Shown here piece by piece: positions 31,535-44,725 of a DNA stretch of 64,000 bases. The stretch comes from Lactarius indigo (Eukaryota; Basidiomycota; Agaricomycetes; Russulales; Russulaceae), in assembly GCA_025766275.1 (NCBI GenBank), contig JAFKAC010000014.1, positions 310,001 through 374,000 on the forward strand, given 5' to 3'. The position numbers were made by a program, and so were the translations under genes. How positions within the stretch are numbered: the stretch's first letter is position 1; each line of letters begins with the position of its first letter. The notes beneath the pieces were generated by a model. It was not told the origin of the DNA. It did no database searches and saw nothing but the letters and a program-made list of their open reading frames with translations.

Positions 31535-33315
31535 TTACTGTTCGTTGTGTTTCCACATGTCCCTCGGAAGCTGCACAGCAAGACCTAGCCCAACCCACAC
31601 AAGGGCGAGCAGCACCACATATACAAAATTTCCACCTAAGATGTTGTTCTCCAGTGAGAATGCGAACAGCGACGCGGAAGCAGCAGGTCCGATCGCGCGC
31701 TGAATTGAGACCATCGTCTGCGCGGCTCCATTCGTAGCGCCGAGAGATCGCCTGTTGGGGGCAGCAGATGATATGTACATAAATATCACGCCTGATCGAT
31801 CCACACCACCTCAGTGATCATCCACAATGTGAGCTTCTAGGCAACTCACCGAATCCCATGTTGGCGAAAGTTTCTGCCGAGAGCTGCAGTATCATGAGCA
31901 GCCCTGCTGTCAGCTCCAGATTGCGACTGGAATGACGTGATGCCAGGCTCTCGAGAGGAAACATAATGTACACCGGCAAAAAAAGGACGATGCAGGCGAT
32001 AAAGACGTGCCACGGGCCGAAGCGCCCAACAAAGTGAGGGAAGGCGACGAATTGAAAGACGCCGTTCATGATCCCATATCCCGATATCCACAGACCGATG
32101 GATGCCGGGCTCATCCCGAGCCCGCCAGACTCGACCGACGTCGACCAGACGAGGGGAATAAGAGCTATGGTAATAATATCGAGCAGTGAAATCATGCAGT
32201 AATTCGCAATCGATACTACCACTGGTCTCGTTAGCAGGGCGCGCAATGGTAGTGGCCTCTCTTGGTCCTTCACAGGTCCGTCCAATATTCCTCCCTCTCC
32301 CACTTGGGGAATGTCCGACTCGATCACGGTGTTGAGCTTCGTGATGGGGCCGCTATTCACAGTCTAGGGAGCGTGTCAGCAGAGCACTTTCTGAAAGAGC
32401 AGAGAGCCGACCTCCTTCAAAAAAATTGCAACCAGAGTAAATGATAGAAAAGAATATGCGGCGGTGGTGAGACATGGTAAAAAGTATGGGTATTGACCCC
32501 AGAAAGGATGCGAGAAGACAGTTGGCCATCGGTCTTGTGGCCGCGATAGCACACCACCAATAAAGGGCCTAGGAATATTAGCCAAGGAGAAGAGCAAAAA
32601 GTGATATTCCAAACCCCATGGTGCTACCGATAGCCCAGGTTATTGTTATTAATGAAAAGGCTCGCGCCATGTTGGTTTCGTCAGTGAGCTCCGCCATCAT
32701 ACTCTTCATGACGCCAATGTTTCCATTAAGCATACCATGCAGACAACGGCTACGCTAACCTAATCAGAGTGAACTACACCGCGGGTCCGAGCCGAACACA
32801 CACCTGAGGACAAGTGCCCAGAAAGAGCGGGAAAGGCCAAAAAGGATGCTTGAGAAAATGGTACCTAGAAGGCCGAATAGAAGTACGGGCTTGCGGCCCA
32901 CTTTGTCAGAAAGGCGGCTCCATTGAAGGACAGTAACTGCCTCAGCAGCAAAATACAAGGACACCTATGAATACCGTCAGCGCGACACGGAGGAGTGGAG
33001 AAGAGACGAGACATACTATGAACCCTGCATAGTACCCGACCTTTCTCTCGTCACCACTAACGATCGGGAGCTCTCTGACAAGCTGAGATAGACGTTCCCA
33101 AGAATCTAAGTAATGTGAATTGAAGGGCGTACTTGATTTACGTAGGGGTTAATTGAGAGTGATGTGATGGGCTCAGCGAGCTGGCACAAGAGCAGGATGA
33201 TAATCTGGGTGATCGGAAGAGGTGTTTCCGTTCGCGGTGCATTTTCATTGTGCAGAAGAGGCGTTTCTTCCCGAGGTTCAGGAGTACCTTGGGACCTCAT
33301 GGGCCCGGAGGACAT
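31535..33315 (-). CDS. MFS transporter 2, 7 exons
   Basis: Closest paralogue of MFS gene 1: same exon layout and the same C-terminal M-W-K-H-N-E-Q ending. The last exon is nearly identical, pointing to recent duplication or gene conversion. The N-terminus begins with a Ser/Gly/Pro run followed by E-E-T-P-L-L. The loop signature reads R-L-S-D-K-V-G-R-K-P. I saw no stop or frame break in the seven exons. About 500 residues in the plasma or vacuolar membrane; substrate unknown. Confidence 0.83.
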
Positions 33316-34023
33316 TGGAGTGTGGGCTTCGATGAGACCCCGCGCCAGTATGCTAGTGAGGAGAATTTATAGATCACAGCCATGAAACACTCCAAAGGGG
33401 TGGCCTGGGCGAATCCGGAGGCAAACTCGCTCCAGGAAGAAATTCTTGAATTACCCCCTGGCTCGGCACGTTACGTCGAGTGCGATTTTTTAGGAACACT
33501 GCATCGAAAATCTTCCCTGTTTTGGCTTAGCATCGAGGACCAGGACTCGTCGCCCTAGAGTTGGTGTGCGATGGTTGATGAATACTCAACTGGTTCCATG
33601 ATTGCTGCCATGCGAGTTAGTCGACTTTGACATGCTGCCATCAGCATTCATAAATACGCACTCGTCCTTCTATTTACAATATGTCCACTAGTAGCCACAT
33701 GCTCTGGAATATAAGTGTTTTAAAAAGAAAACGTGCACAAACAAGTGACCGTTGACCATTGAACTTGAACGTTGACCGTACGTTGAGCTCCCGCCTGAAA
33801 TTGGACACGTGACCCTGTTTTACCCTCGGGCTGCGCCAAAACCCCATCAGCCTCACCAAGTGAATCATTTGCTATCTAGCATTCATAGTCGGTACTCGAC
33901 TTGGAGATCAGACAAAGGACATACATGAGAGGACGGTGTGCTCGTCCTCTATACAGTATGAGCTTGTCCAAGAGCGTACAAGATCAGTGGGCATCGATTT
34001 TGACAAATCCTTTTTCGTAAAAC
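33316..34023. other. Intergenic between MFS 2 and 3
   Basis: No gene. It contains short repeats of the GAACGTTGACCGT type near 33770. A GGACACGTGACCCT piece (about 33805) recurs near 46140 downstream of MFS gene 4. Confidence 0.5.
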
Positions 34024-35809
34024 TTATTGTTTCCAAGTGGTCTTCGGAAGCTGCACAGCGACGCCCAGCCCAACCAATACAATGGGGGGAAGCACTACAT
34101 ACGTGAATTTTCCTCCCAAGATGTTGTTGTCCAGTGAGAATGCAAACAGCGACGCGGCAGCAGCAGGTCCGGTCGCGCGCTGAATCGAGACCATCGTCTG
34201 CGCGAGTCCATTAGTAGCGCCGAGGGACCGCTTATTGGGAACAGCTGATGATATGTACATAAATATCACGCCTGGTCGATCCGCACCACTTCAGTGATCG
34301 CTGGTAAAAGTAAGCTACTGGGTAACTTACTGAATCCCATGTCACAGATAGCCATCGCCGAGAGCTGCAGAATGATGAGAAGCCCCGCGATCACATTTGC
34401 ACCGCAGAAGGGATGATATAGCGCTAGGTTTTCGAAGGGGAACATAATGTAGACTGGGATAAAACAGAGGGTGCTGGCCATAAAGACACGCCGCGGGCCG
34501 AGGCGCCCGACGATGCGTGGGAAGGCGACGAATTGGAAGATGCCGTTTGTGAACCCATAGCCTGCCATCCACAAACCAATAGACACGGGACTCATGCCAA
34601 GCCTGCCAAACTCGACTGTTGTTGACCAGATAAGTGGGACAAGAGTTACGGCAGTTATCTCGAGCAACGAAATCATGCAGAAATTCGCAATCGATATCAC
34701 GACTGGTCTCGTTAGCAGAGCGTGCAATGGTAGCGGCCTCTCCGTGTTCATCACAGGTCCATCCAGCATTTCTCTCTCTCCCACTCGGGGAAGGTCTGAG
34801 TTGACCTCGGTGTTGGGCTTCATGACGGGGTCGCCGTTCACAGTCTAAGAGAGCGCGTCAGTAGAGCGCTTCCTGAAAGAGTATAGAGCCAACCTCCTTC
34901 AAGAAAATCGCAGCCAGAATAAATGATAGGAGAGCGTATGCAGCGGTGGTGAGACATGGCATGAAGTATGGGTATTGTCCCCAGAAAGGATGGGAGAAGA
35001 CGCGTGGCCAACGATCCTGTGGGCGCGATAGCACACCACCAATGAAGGGCCTATGGATACGGATATTAATCAAAGAAAAGGGGAAAGGAGTGGTGTCTCA
35101 CCCTATGGTGCTACCGACAGCCCAAGTGACTGTTATTAACGAAAAGCCTCGTGCCATGTTGGTTTCGTCAGTGAGTTCCGCCATCATAGTCTTCATGACA
35201 CCAATGTTTCCATTGAGCATGCCATTCAAACAACGGCTGTATTAACCCAGTTATAGTGAACAATCCCAGGATCCGAGCCGAACACACCTGAAGACAAGCG
35301 CCGAGAGAGAACGGGAAAGGCCAAAGAAAATGCTGGAGACGACGATACCTAAAAGGCCACATAGAAGTACAGGCTTTCGGCCTATTTTGTCAGAAAGACG
35401 GCTCCATTGGAGTATGGTAACCGCCTCAGCAGCAAAATATAAGGACACCTGTGAATACAGTTGGAACCTTGGTCAGCGATACGAAAAAGTGGAGAACAGA
35501 CGAGACATACTATTAGCCCTGTGTAGTATCCGACCTTTCTTTCGTCACCTCCAACGATGGGGAGCTCACTGACAAGCTGAGACAGTTAACGACGACTTGT
35601 ATACTCATGGAAAGTGAAGGGCATACCTGGTTTATGTAGGGGTTAATGGAGAGAGACGTGATGGGCTCACAGAGCAGCAACACGAGCAACACGACAATTT
35701 GGGTGATAGGAAGAGGTGTTTCTGTTCGTGGTGCGCTCCCGTCGTGCAGAAGAGGCGTTTCTTCCTGGGGCTCAGGGGCACCTCGGGACCTCTTGCGCCT
35801 GGGGGTCAT
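34024..35809 (-). CDS. MFS transporter 3, 7 exons
   Basis: Third array member, same architecture. It starts at ATG 35809 with an Arg/Lys-rich N-terminus, then E-E-T-P-L-L. The loop signature is R-L-S-D-K-I-G-R-K-P. The last exon ends in K-T-T-W-K-Q. It groups with gene 4 in the last exon (both have N-G-L-A-Q-T-M-V-S-I-Q-R and a D-N-N motif where genes 1 and 2 have E-N-N). Exons look open. Substrate unknown. The A2 retrotransposon now lies about 550 bp beyond its start and may have separated it from gene 4. Confidence 0.83.
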
Positions 35810-36361
35810 TCGAGTGCAGGCTCTAATGGCACACCGCGGTAATATGCCAGTGATGCATATTTATAGATGACAACCATGAAACGCAAGCCAGTGGGGTTGC
35901 GAATCCGGAGTATATTCGCTTCAGGAAGGAAACTTGAATCTCAACGTTCAACGTTCAACGTCGAACATTGAGTTGGCCGTCTGTTTCCATCATTTTTGGT
36001 CCTTATTTACAGCTGGTTCCATATCGATTGTCCCCTGGTGACCGTTTTTTGGACATAGGCGAGGTTTGAATGGGTATCTCCGCCACCTTGCCGAGTTTTT
36101 TTTTCGCACAGAAATTAATTGTAGTAATTAAAAAAAGATTTATATCATCGACTTATCGCTCTCAAGCGCTGGATTTTTCAAGGCACCGATTACCAATGAA
36201 CTTACTAATGATACACTCAACACGTCAAAAGGAGGAACGCGAACGTCTTTGTGGGTCACTTACCTTGGCTTACTGAGGATGCAATGCCAGACGAGAGTAA
36301 GGGGGTAACATGAACATTTGGCATGAACTGTACAGGAGAGGGCACGAAGAAAAAACATTAT
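35810..36361. other. MFS 3 upstream region up to A2
   Basis: No gene. It holds GTTCAACGTTCAACGTCGAAC-like short repeats near 35942 and a 29-bp sequence (36009-36037) that recurs inverted at 46098-46126. The A2 target duplication ATTAT is at 36357-36361. Confidence 0.5.
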
Positions 36362-36868
36362 TGTTACGGTACGGACTTGATGACTCATTACACATGACTC
36401 ATGACCGGTTATGACTACGGTCCGGTATTGATATTAGTCATGGACTCTTACATCATATCAGTCAGCATAGTAGCTCGCATGTGATTGTGACTCATGTATG
36501 ACTCATTCTTAGGATAGCTGTACTAGGGTTCGAGCTAGTTACGCTATTGGTTACCTACCATTCTAGCGGCACTTTAAAGCCCGCGCGTACTTGTATAAGT
36601 AGTCGACTCAGAAGACCAAGAATCCCCATCTTGGTCTTCTTCAATCCACCACTTGACTCGCTTTCTCTCTCGCCTTAGTTTCCAACTAAGCGTGCTTCCA
36701 CCCGTACCCACCGAAGGATACTATTCCTTTGATTAGGCTGCAGCGTGTGCCAGAGTGCCCCTGTTCAGCTTGCGTTGGGTTGACACGTGGTCCCCATTCG
36801 CCTATCTTCGCTAAGTCGATTACGCCTTTACAGTGTCCAAGTCGGACTAACGCCGGTGGAGCGTAACA
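36362..36868 (+). repeat. A2 5' LTR (507 bp)
   Basis: TGTTACG to CGTAACA. RNA-start 11-mer at 36628-36638, primer site at 36871-36881. The U5 hairpin at 36674-36690 keeps pairing through a paired change relative to A1. Confidence 0.95.
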
Positions 36869-36888
36869 TTAAGACCAAGATCCTCATC

Positions 36889-38859
36889 GTGGCATACTCG
36901 ACCAGAGATCAGTGGACGTCTTTCCGTCCTTATCATATTGAACGATGAGGAGATCGCAACGTACCAACAAGATTCTTAGGAGCAGCACAGTGGAGAGAAA
37001 GAGGAGAAGACACCGGATATTTCGTAGAGTTCAACGGTCCTAACCGTTTCCGACCCGTTGAGTTCAATTTCGAACATCTCTGTTGGGTCGAGGTTACTTG
37101 GAATCCCATAGATCATCGCTGGGATATTGTACGACCAGCAGGAAGAAACTACAACTGCGATATCGACGCACGAGAGCTTAATAGCCGTGCAGATTACGGT
37201 CCTATTGACGGACAAGCACAAGAACATACCAACGAAGGAATCAGCGGAGAAGAAACCTCCGATAGTCAGCAGTCGCCAAGCCGAGGAACAACGCCAGCCG
37301 AAGAAGCAAGCCTAGGGGCTATTGGCGACCACATCATACAATGAACTGAGTTGTTAACTATTCATCAACCCGAACCAGAAGTAATCCACATCCGTAGCCC
37401 AGCAGTTGCAATGGCGACAGCCACCATTACTCAAGAAGAAGTATACCTTACTAGCGAAGCAAGGGATCAGATTGTCCTAGAAGAGCAAAGACGCATTGCA
37501 GAAGAATCGCAAGCTAATCTAGCTCCTATTAACCCATACACGGGTCATCGAATGACAAACGACGACATAGCAATCCATCGCGCCATTGGGCCCGACATAG
37601 CCGACCCCCCCAGTGGAGGAGGTGGACCCCCTGGTGATTTACCCAGTAGAGGAGGTGGAAGACCCCCATCAAGAGGACCGGGGTTTGGAGGATTCCCTGG
37701 AGGATTCCTGGGAGGACCACCAGGAGGAGGACCTCCAGGAGGAGGATTACCAGGTGCAGGTCCTATTGCTCCCCCTCCAAGTAACAAGTTAGCTGGCGAA
37801 GCACCTACAGTATTCGACGGAGAACGCGCCAAAGTAGAAGCGTTCCTTACTCAATGGCATGTCTATTGGGGCATGAATGCCGATGAAGGCATCATGGCGA
37901 CTCCATATCGACGTGCCTTACTTTTCCTCTCCTACATTAAGGGCGTCAACGTTAGCGAATGGGTATTAGCCATGCTTACCTGGCTCAATGGCCAGATACA
38001 AGCTGGAATACCCTGTAGTAGTGAAGGGTTATGGAACGAAGTCACGCGCAGCTTCATGCAGCGCTTCCGAAACACTATGGAACAAGAACAAGCCCAATAC
38101 GAACTCAAAAAGGGAGTTAAAATGATTGGGGGCAACCTAGATGAGTATTGCACCCAATTTGAACAGCTCATACGCCGCGCTCAATACAGACTCGACGATC
38201 CCCAAACGTTGGATCTATTCGCAAGTGGACTACCAAAAGATCTATATGAAAAGGTCTATACCCTCAACAATCCCCGCAACTATCGCGAATGGAAAGAAGC
38301 AGCCACTACTCGCCAACAGCAATACCTTCACCTCAAGGCGGTGTTAAACAAAGGAGTTCCTCAAGGACAAGGACAAGGACGACCCCGCCAATCGCGACAG
38401 TGGCAAGGACCGCCAAGAAGTTCTTGGCAACCAAGGAATTTGCCCCGAGATCCAAATGCTATGGATACTTCTGCGGATCGAATCCGCGGGCGACTTGCAG
38501 GGGCCGAAGACATACTCGCCCCTCGTCCACCGTATCGACCGAGGGGGGGATTCCTGCAGAGAGGAGGAGGACGTAACAATCAAAGGCCAGTCACTTGCTA
38601 CAATTGTGGAAAGGATGGGCACATGGCACGAGATTGCAGACAACCACGGGGAAATTATCAACCTCAAGCGTCAACCAGTCGGTATATTGATACCGACTAT
38701 CATCAACAAGAGCCCGAAGTCGCTACCAGGGCGGTCCAGGATGTACCCCCTCAACAGCGCGCCAGCGACTGGCTTAACGGAGTGGCAGGAGAGTCAGATG
38801 ACGTAAAGGACATTATCCTCCAACAATTGTGGAAGAAGGAGGGTTTTCAGGATGCCTGA
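36889..38859 (+). pseudogene. gag: A2 gag with N-terminal extension
   Basis: Same organisation as in A1: extension from 36889, gag ATG at 37411, CCHC knuckle (C-Y-N-C-G-K-D-G-H), stop 38857-38859. The extension is broken by TGA at 36946-36948 and 37342-37344; A1 has CGA at both. The AUG-started Gag from 37411 (482 codons) is still open. The slippery site GGGTTTT at 38841-38847 is kept. The first mutation also creates an ATG in a leader that has none in A1. Confidence 0.88.
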
Positions 38860-41103
38860 ACCCATCGGCCTGGGTGAGGGCAGTTAATTGTAACAGTGTA
38901 ATCATGACTCGCTATCGTTCTATGAGAGTTCCAGTATCGATTCGCACCAGTTACGCAATGGCCGACATACGAGCACTAGTCGACAGTGGAGCAACGCATT
39001 GCTTCATGAAACCATCCTTCGCAAAGAGGATGGGACTTGGGACCAAGCAACTCGACATCCCAAAAAAAATATGGAACATTGACAACACAGAAAATAAATC
39101 GGGGCGTATCACCCATTATACAGATGTCGATGTCCAAACTAAAGGCATCCATAAGGAAATACGTTTCCTTATTACAGACATCGGCAACGAAGATATCGTG
39201 TTAGGATACCCCTGGCTCGCCATCTACGACCCACACATCAAATGGTCACAAGCTGCCATCCACGAAGACATGCTCCCTATCATTATTCGATCAACTAATC
39301 CTTATATTAAAACAACGCCGGTCGTTGCCTCAACCACCGTTCAAAACGATGATTACGAAATAGTACACTCCTGCGTTATCACGGATGAGCAGCGGCAACA
39401 ATTTGAAGAAGGATGCCGAATCCGAGCTACCGCCACTGACCTTGCTATCGCTGCCCAACAATATGTCACCAAAGCTGAGTTACCTCCTGAATATCGAGAA
39501 TTTGAACACCTCTTCAGTGAAGAAGCGTCAGACAGGTTCCCGCCTAGTAGGCCCTGGGATCATGCTATCGAGTTCAAACCAGGAACCGCAGACGCAATTG
39601 ACTGTAAGATATATCCAATGACCCAAGAAGAGGACAAAAAACTACGCGAATGGATCGACGAACAACTGAAGAAGGGATATATACGACCTTCGAAATCTCC
39701 TTATGCGTCATCCTTCTTCTTTATCAAAAAAAAGGATGGGAAGTTACGACCAGTCCAGGACTACCGAAAAATCAACGCGGTCACCATCCGCAATCAATAC
39801 CCCCTCCCCCTCATTTCCGATCTCATCACTGACCTCAGCAACGCTCATATCTACACCAAACTCGACGTTAGATGGGGTTACAACAATGTACGAATCAAGG
39901 AAGGAGACGAGGAAAAGGCAGCGTTCAAAACACGTTACGGCTTATTCGAACCTACGGTGATGTTTTTCGGCTTGACAAATTCCCCGGCAACGTTCCAGAC
40001 TATGATGAACTTCATCTTCAGGGACATTATTACAAAACATGAACAATGGGGAACCGTCATCCGGGTGTATATGGATGACATCGGCATCGCCACGGGACTT
40101 AATCACTCATTATCAGATCATATCAACGCCGTCAAAGACGTCCTCCGCGTATCCGCCGAACACGATCTATACTACAAACTCGAGAAATGCCTCTTCCACT
40201 CCCCGCGTATGGATTACCTGGGGGTAATCCTTGAAAAGGGGGTGACACGCATGGACCCTGTCAAAATTTCGGGGATCAAGGACTGGCCCACGCCAACCAA
40301 AGTTAAGGACGTCCGCTCTTTTCTAGGCTTCTGCAATTTTTACCGACCCTTCATACGAGGTTTCGCGACCAAGGCACGACCTCTTAACAAACTTACACGC
40401 AAAAATGTCGAATGGCACTGGGGAATCGAGGAAGAAAAGGCGTTTCAAGACCTTAAAACCCTTGTCACTAGCGAGCCTGTCCTAGCACATCCGGACCTTG
40501 CCCAACAATTCGAACTAGAAGTCGACGCGTCCGGCTTTGCTACGGGTGTGGTCCTTCTTCAACGCAAAGCAGATGGAAAACGACACCCTATTGGCTATTA
40601 CTCATCCACCCTTAATGAAGCAGAGCGAAATTATGACATTTACGACCTTGAACTCCTGGCAATCGTCAAGGCCTTCCGCCACTGGAGACCCCTCTTAGCA
40701 GGCTCTCCCCACAAGATCAAAGTGTTTTCGGACCACCTTAATCTACAATACTGGAAATCGCCACAAAAGATCAGTAGGCGTGTAGCCAGGGAAGTACTCG
40801 AACTCTCGGAATATGATTTCGAAATTCACCACATCAAAGGAACTTCTAATGGACGCGCCGACGCACTATCGCGAAGACCAGATTACGACCAAGGAGAGAA
40901 TGACAATGAAGGAATAACAGTACTACCAGGGAGCGTCTTCGCACGTGCCACCACACTAGAAGAACCACAACATCCACACTGGAGACCCGAAATCCTACCG
41001 GTAGAAATGACCCCAGAACATCCGATCTACGAACAGGATATAGCTAAGTTAAAACCCTGGGTCGATGCTCACAAACTAAAAGACATTGAAGGGACATGGT
41101 ATA

Positions 41104-41645
41104 TGTTGAGACGCGACTGTTATAGTCACATGTCTCGTGGGATCTGATTGAGTCAGCCCACATACTATATATGGTATCTGTCCCTTATGGACTTATGGAC
41201 ACTCCGGACTCATACGGACCGCTTTTGTTTATCTTTATTATTAGATCCATATATGGTTCTTATTGTTCTTTCTATTGTTAAGATACCGGTATTGTCTGCT
41301 TTAGGCAGCTATTGTTCTCGGCCATCCAATGGCGTTTCTCACTCTGGCGCACAGACCACCTGTATTGTGTTTGGGTCACCAGTGCGCACAGACCATTATT
41401 AGCTAAGCGTCCTGTATAAAAGGACTGCTGTTTTCGCCTCTACACTTCAGAGTTCCTTCTACCTCTGAAGTGTAAGTTCCTTCCTTACCTTACCTCTTTC
41501 ACCTTTTACTCATAAGACGTTCTATAGAACTTGTCTGTCTCTAGGTGTGTAGTAATGGTATCAGAGTTCCTTCTACCTCTGAAGTAACTTGTCTGTCTCT
41601 AGCTGTTCAAGCTTATCCCTTGCTTGTTAGTTCTGCGCTTCAACA
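41104..41645 (+). mobile_element. Solo LTR inside A2 pol (542 bp)
   Basis: Borders TGTTGA and TCAACA with target duplication GTATA (41099-41103 and 41646-41650). A TATA-like GTATAAAAGG lies near 41415. Near 41554 the sequence TGGTATCAGAG resembles the initiator-Met tRNA primer site of Ty1/Copia elements. It is flanked by partial direct repeats around AGAGTTCCTTCTACCTCTGA. It could be a plain solo LTR or a rearranged mini-element; a Copia origin is inferred. Confidence 0.8.
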
Positions 41646-42979
41646 GTATAAAGATGGACGGCGAGTGGTCACCGGCGGTATTCACGACAAACGCACCATC
41701 ATTGCCGCTCACCACGACTCTCCTGTCTATGGTCATCCAGGAATCAAGCGCACTCTCCAACTCACCGAACGACATTACTGGTGGCCACAAATGAAGAACG
41801 ATGTCCAAGACTATGTTAAAGGCTGTGCGGAATGCCAGCGGCACAAAGTCAACCTTCGCCCCATTAGAGCGCCCCTACAACCTATTTACCCTAAACCGGA
41901 GGCCCTGCCATTTGAAACCATTGCAGGGGATTTCATCACCAAGCTCCCTATCTCTCGGGGCTACGAGTCTATTCTCACAGTAACAGATCACGATTGCACC
42001 AAAGCTGCCGTCTTCATCCCCTGTAATGAAGGAATAACAGCCGAAGGAACGGCCGCCCTGTACGTTTCACATGTATTCCCACGATTTGGACTCCCCTCGC
42101 GTGTTATCAGTGACCGAGACCCCCGCTTCGTATCTAAGTTTATGCGAGAAATATGCAAAATCCTCGGCATCAGCCAAAACATCTCAACTGCTTATCACCC
42201 CAGAACCGATGGCCAATCGGAACGAACGAATCAATGGCTAGAGAAATACCTCCGCTTCTGGGTAAATGAGCGACAAGACGACTGGGTTCGCTATCTGCCT
42301 ATGGCAGAATTCACGCATAACAATTGGCCTAATGAAACCACGCGGGAGTCCCCCTTCTTTCTCCTATCGGGGTTCAATCCTCGCGCTGATTGGACCGATA
42401 GGCCTTCCCCTATCCCACAGGTGTCGCTAAGACTAGACCAATTCAAGCAAGCACGACAGCGCGCTTTCTCCTGCATGCTCCGGGCGCAAAAGTCATGGGT
42501 CAAACACAAAGATACGCCCAAGTTCAAAGAAGGAGACCTCGTGTGGCTAGAAGGACGCCACTTACGCACCCATCAACCAACCGCAAAACTAGCGGCTAAA
42601 CAACACGGACCATTTAAGGTCATCCAGGTGATGTCCCCTGTCAACTATTGCCTCGAACTTCCCACGCAGTGGAGTATCCACGACGTTTTCCACATAGATC
42701 TTCTCACACCTTATCGCGAGACACCCACGCACGGACCAAATTATCAGCGCCCGCCACCTGATTTGGTTGATAACGAAGAAGAATATGAGGTCGAGAAGAT
42801 TCTAGACTCTCGGCGGTTCGGCAGAAGACATCGACTACAATACCTTGTCAAATGGAAGGGCTATCCGGATTCGGACAATCAATGGATAGATAAGGATGAC
42901 GTGTTTGCCGACGAAGCCGTTCGGGACTTCAAACATTCAAACCCCGACAGAGAAACGCATATAAGGGGAGCCTCCTGTC

Positions 42980-43828
42980 GTGATAAGTCCCCATCTCCCA
43001 TTCACTCCATGTCCTCTGCTTGACACAATGACCAGCTCGCACTCCTCTCTACCCTCGTCAACGACTCCTCCACCACGCTTGTTGACCCCGACTCCACCAA
43101 CAACGCCGCAACCACTGAAACTACGGGAGGAGGCCGTCCCTCCGTGCAGCATGAGGAAGACGGCCCTATCACTAGTGAAGAACTGCACCAGACATTGCAA
43201 TGATTCCCTGTGCCCGTACAGGGAACTCTCGACGACGATCCAGCAACAACTCAACCAGTACCTCCACCAATGTACGCCCTCACAAATCCCAACACTGGTG
43301 AGCCTGAAGTCTTCCTCACGGAAGACGAGTTTTTTCGGCTTCAAGCAGCTGTCCCGCGTGGTGCAACCACCCGACGCCATGAAGAAGTACGAGCAGGAAT
43401 GGAAGGAGACGGCGGCACGGTGGCAGCAGGAGCAACTGCATATCGCCGCTTGCCGACGCCGAATGATGAAGGAGCGGAAGGAGTACTGGACGAAGATGAG
43501 GATGAAGACGAGCTTGGAGACCATTACCCCATCAGGCACGCATTCCTTAACCATGAATTCTACGCTGAAGATCCAGCCGCCACTCCCTACCTCGTCGACG
43601 CAGCGGGGGGGCCTTTACACCGAGGACGAGTCACCGTGGCACAAGCGGCTCGTTATACACCAATGGGAGAACGAGACCCAGCAACCAGGGCCATCGTCCC
43701 TGAAGGGTTCCGGGTCAATAGAGGACCCGATTACATTCCGTTCCCGATCAAACTCCCCAACAGACCGACGATACAAGCATCCCACGTACAGGTTATCCGA
43801 GGAGGAGACCCCTTCGTACTCGGACTAG
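42980..43828 (+). CDS. Overlapping +1 ORF inside A2 Pol extension
   Basis: Counterpart of the A1 overlapping frame, 282 codons with the Trp/Glu/Arg-rich segment from ATG 43379. It stays open although the pol frame over the same DNA has two stops. Differences from A1 in the helical core are few and conservative. Confidence 0.45.
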   Translation: MISPHLPFTPCPLLDTMTSSHSSLPSSTTPPPRLLTPTPPTTPQPLKLREEAVPPCSMRKTALSLVKNCTRHCNDSLCPYRELSTTIQQQLNQYLHQCTPSQIPTLVSLKSSSRKTSFFGFKQLSRVVQPPDAMKKYEQEWKETAARWQQEQLHIAACRRRMMKERKEYWTKMRMKTSLETITPSGTHSLTMNSTLKIQPPLPTSSTQRGGLYTEDESPWHKRLVIHQWENETQQPGPSSLKGSGSIEDPITFRSRSNSPTDRRYKHPTYRLSEEETPSYSD

Positions 43829-44213
43829 CTCCGGGGTCGGGTTTCCTTTATGGTAAACCCCTCTACGCCACTCCTCATCTCCCAAAGAACAACTGCGCAT
43901 TCATCCCACACGAGGAGTATTTTATGCTCCGCGATCGACACCCCACAGACCTGCTGCTCATGCGCATTGGGGATGTCACTCTCACTCAAGAATTGCGCCG
44001 GTTCCGGCAATTCGCCTTCGCCGAAGATCAACTGGAAAAGCGGATACGGCAGCTGCGGTTAGAACTGGAAATGGTAGTCCAGGACAAAAAGGACAGTCTC
44101 TATCGTTTGGAGCGTGCTAACATATTGGCAAGGATGGAGGACGAAGCGGAACGGATGAGGCAAGAATCGGTAGCGGATTAGTGAGGTGGGCCTCACTCCT
44201 GAAAAGGGGGTGA

Positions 44214-44720
44214 TGTTACGGTACAGACTTGATGACTCATTACACACGACTCATGACCGGTTATGACTACGGTCCGGTATTGATATTAGTCATGGACTCT
44301 TACATCATATCAGTCAGCATAGTAGCTCGCATGTGATTGTGACTCATGTATGACTCATTCTTAGGATAGCTGTACTAGGGTTCGAGCTAGTTACGCTATT
44401 GGTTACCTACCATTCTAGCGGCACTTTAAAGCCCGCGCGTACTTGTATAAGTAGTCGACTCAGAAGACCAAGAATCCCCATCTTGGTCTTCTTCAATCCA
44501 CCACTTGACTCGCTTTCTCTCTCGCCTTAGTTTCCAACTAAGCGTGCTTCCACCCGTACCCACCGAAGGATACTATTCCTTTGATTAGGCTGCAGCGTGT
44601 GCCAGAGTGCCCCTGTTCAGCTTGCGTTGGGTTGACACGTGGTCCCCATTCGCCTATCTTCGCTAAGTCGATTACGCCTTTACAGTGTCCAAGTCGGACT
44701 AACGCCGGTGGAGCGTAACA
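44214..44720 (+). repeat. A2 3' LTR (507 bp)
   Basis: Preceded by the hairpin GTGAGG-TGGG-CCTCAC (44181-44196) and polypurine tract GAAAAGGGGGTGA (44201-44213). Followed by ATTAT. Confidence 0.95.
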
Positions 44721-44725
44721 ATTAT

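Larger units (their letters stand above)
38842..44181 (+). pseudogene. pol: A2 pol, split by solo LTR and two TGA
   Basis: Protease, RT (Y-M-D-D near 40066) and RNase H run to 41098. The frame is then interrupted by a 542-bp LTR plus a 5-bp duplication, and resumes at 41651 with integrase and chromodomain. Subtracting the 547-bp insert keeps the frame. After the chromodomain, TGA at 43021-43023 and 43201-43203 break the extension. The remainder (from 43210) is open to 44181. The +1 overlapping frame (42980-43828) is still open across both stops. Confidence 0.88.
36362..44720 (+). mobile_element. Chromovirus A2, full length, decayed
   Basis: A second family-A element of 8359 bp including a 547-bp insertion. 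The target duplication is ATTAT (36357-36361 and 44721-44725). The 507-bp LTRs differ at two positions seen by eye (g/a and t/c near the LTR start). Four in-frame TGA codons (36946, 37342, 43021, 43201) each replace a CGA present in A1, and a solo LTR splits pol. The copy is older than A1 and cannot make its proteins intact. Confidence 0.95.
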
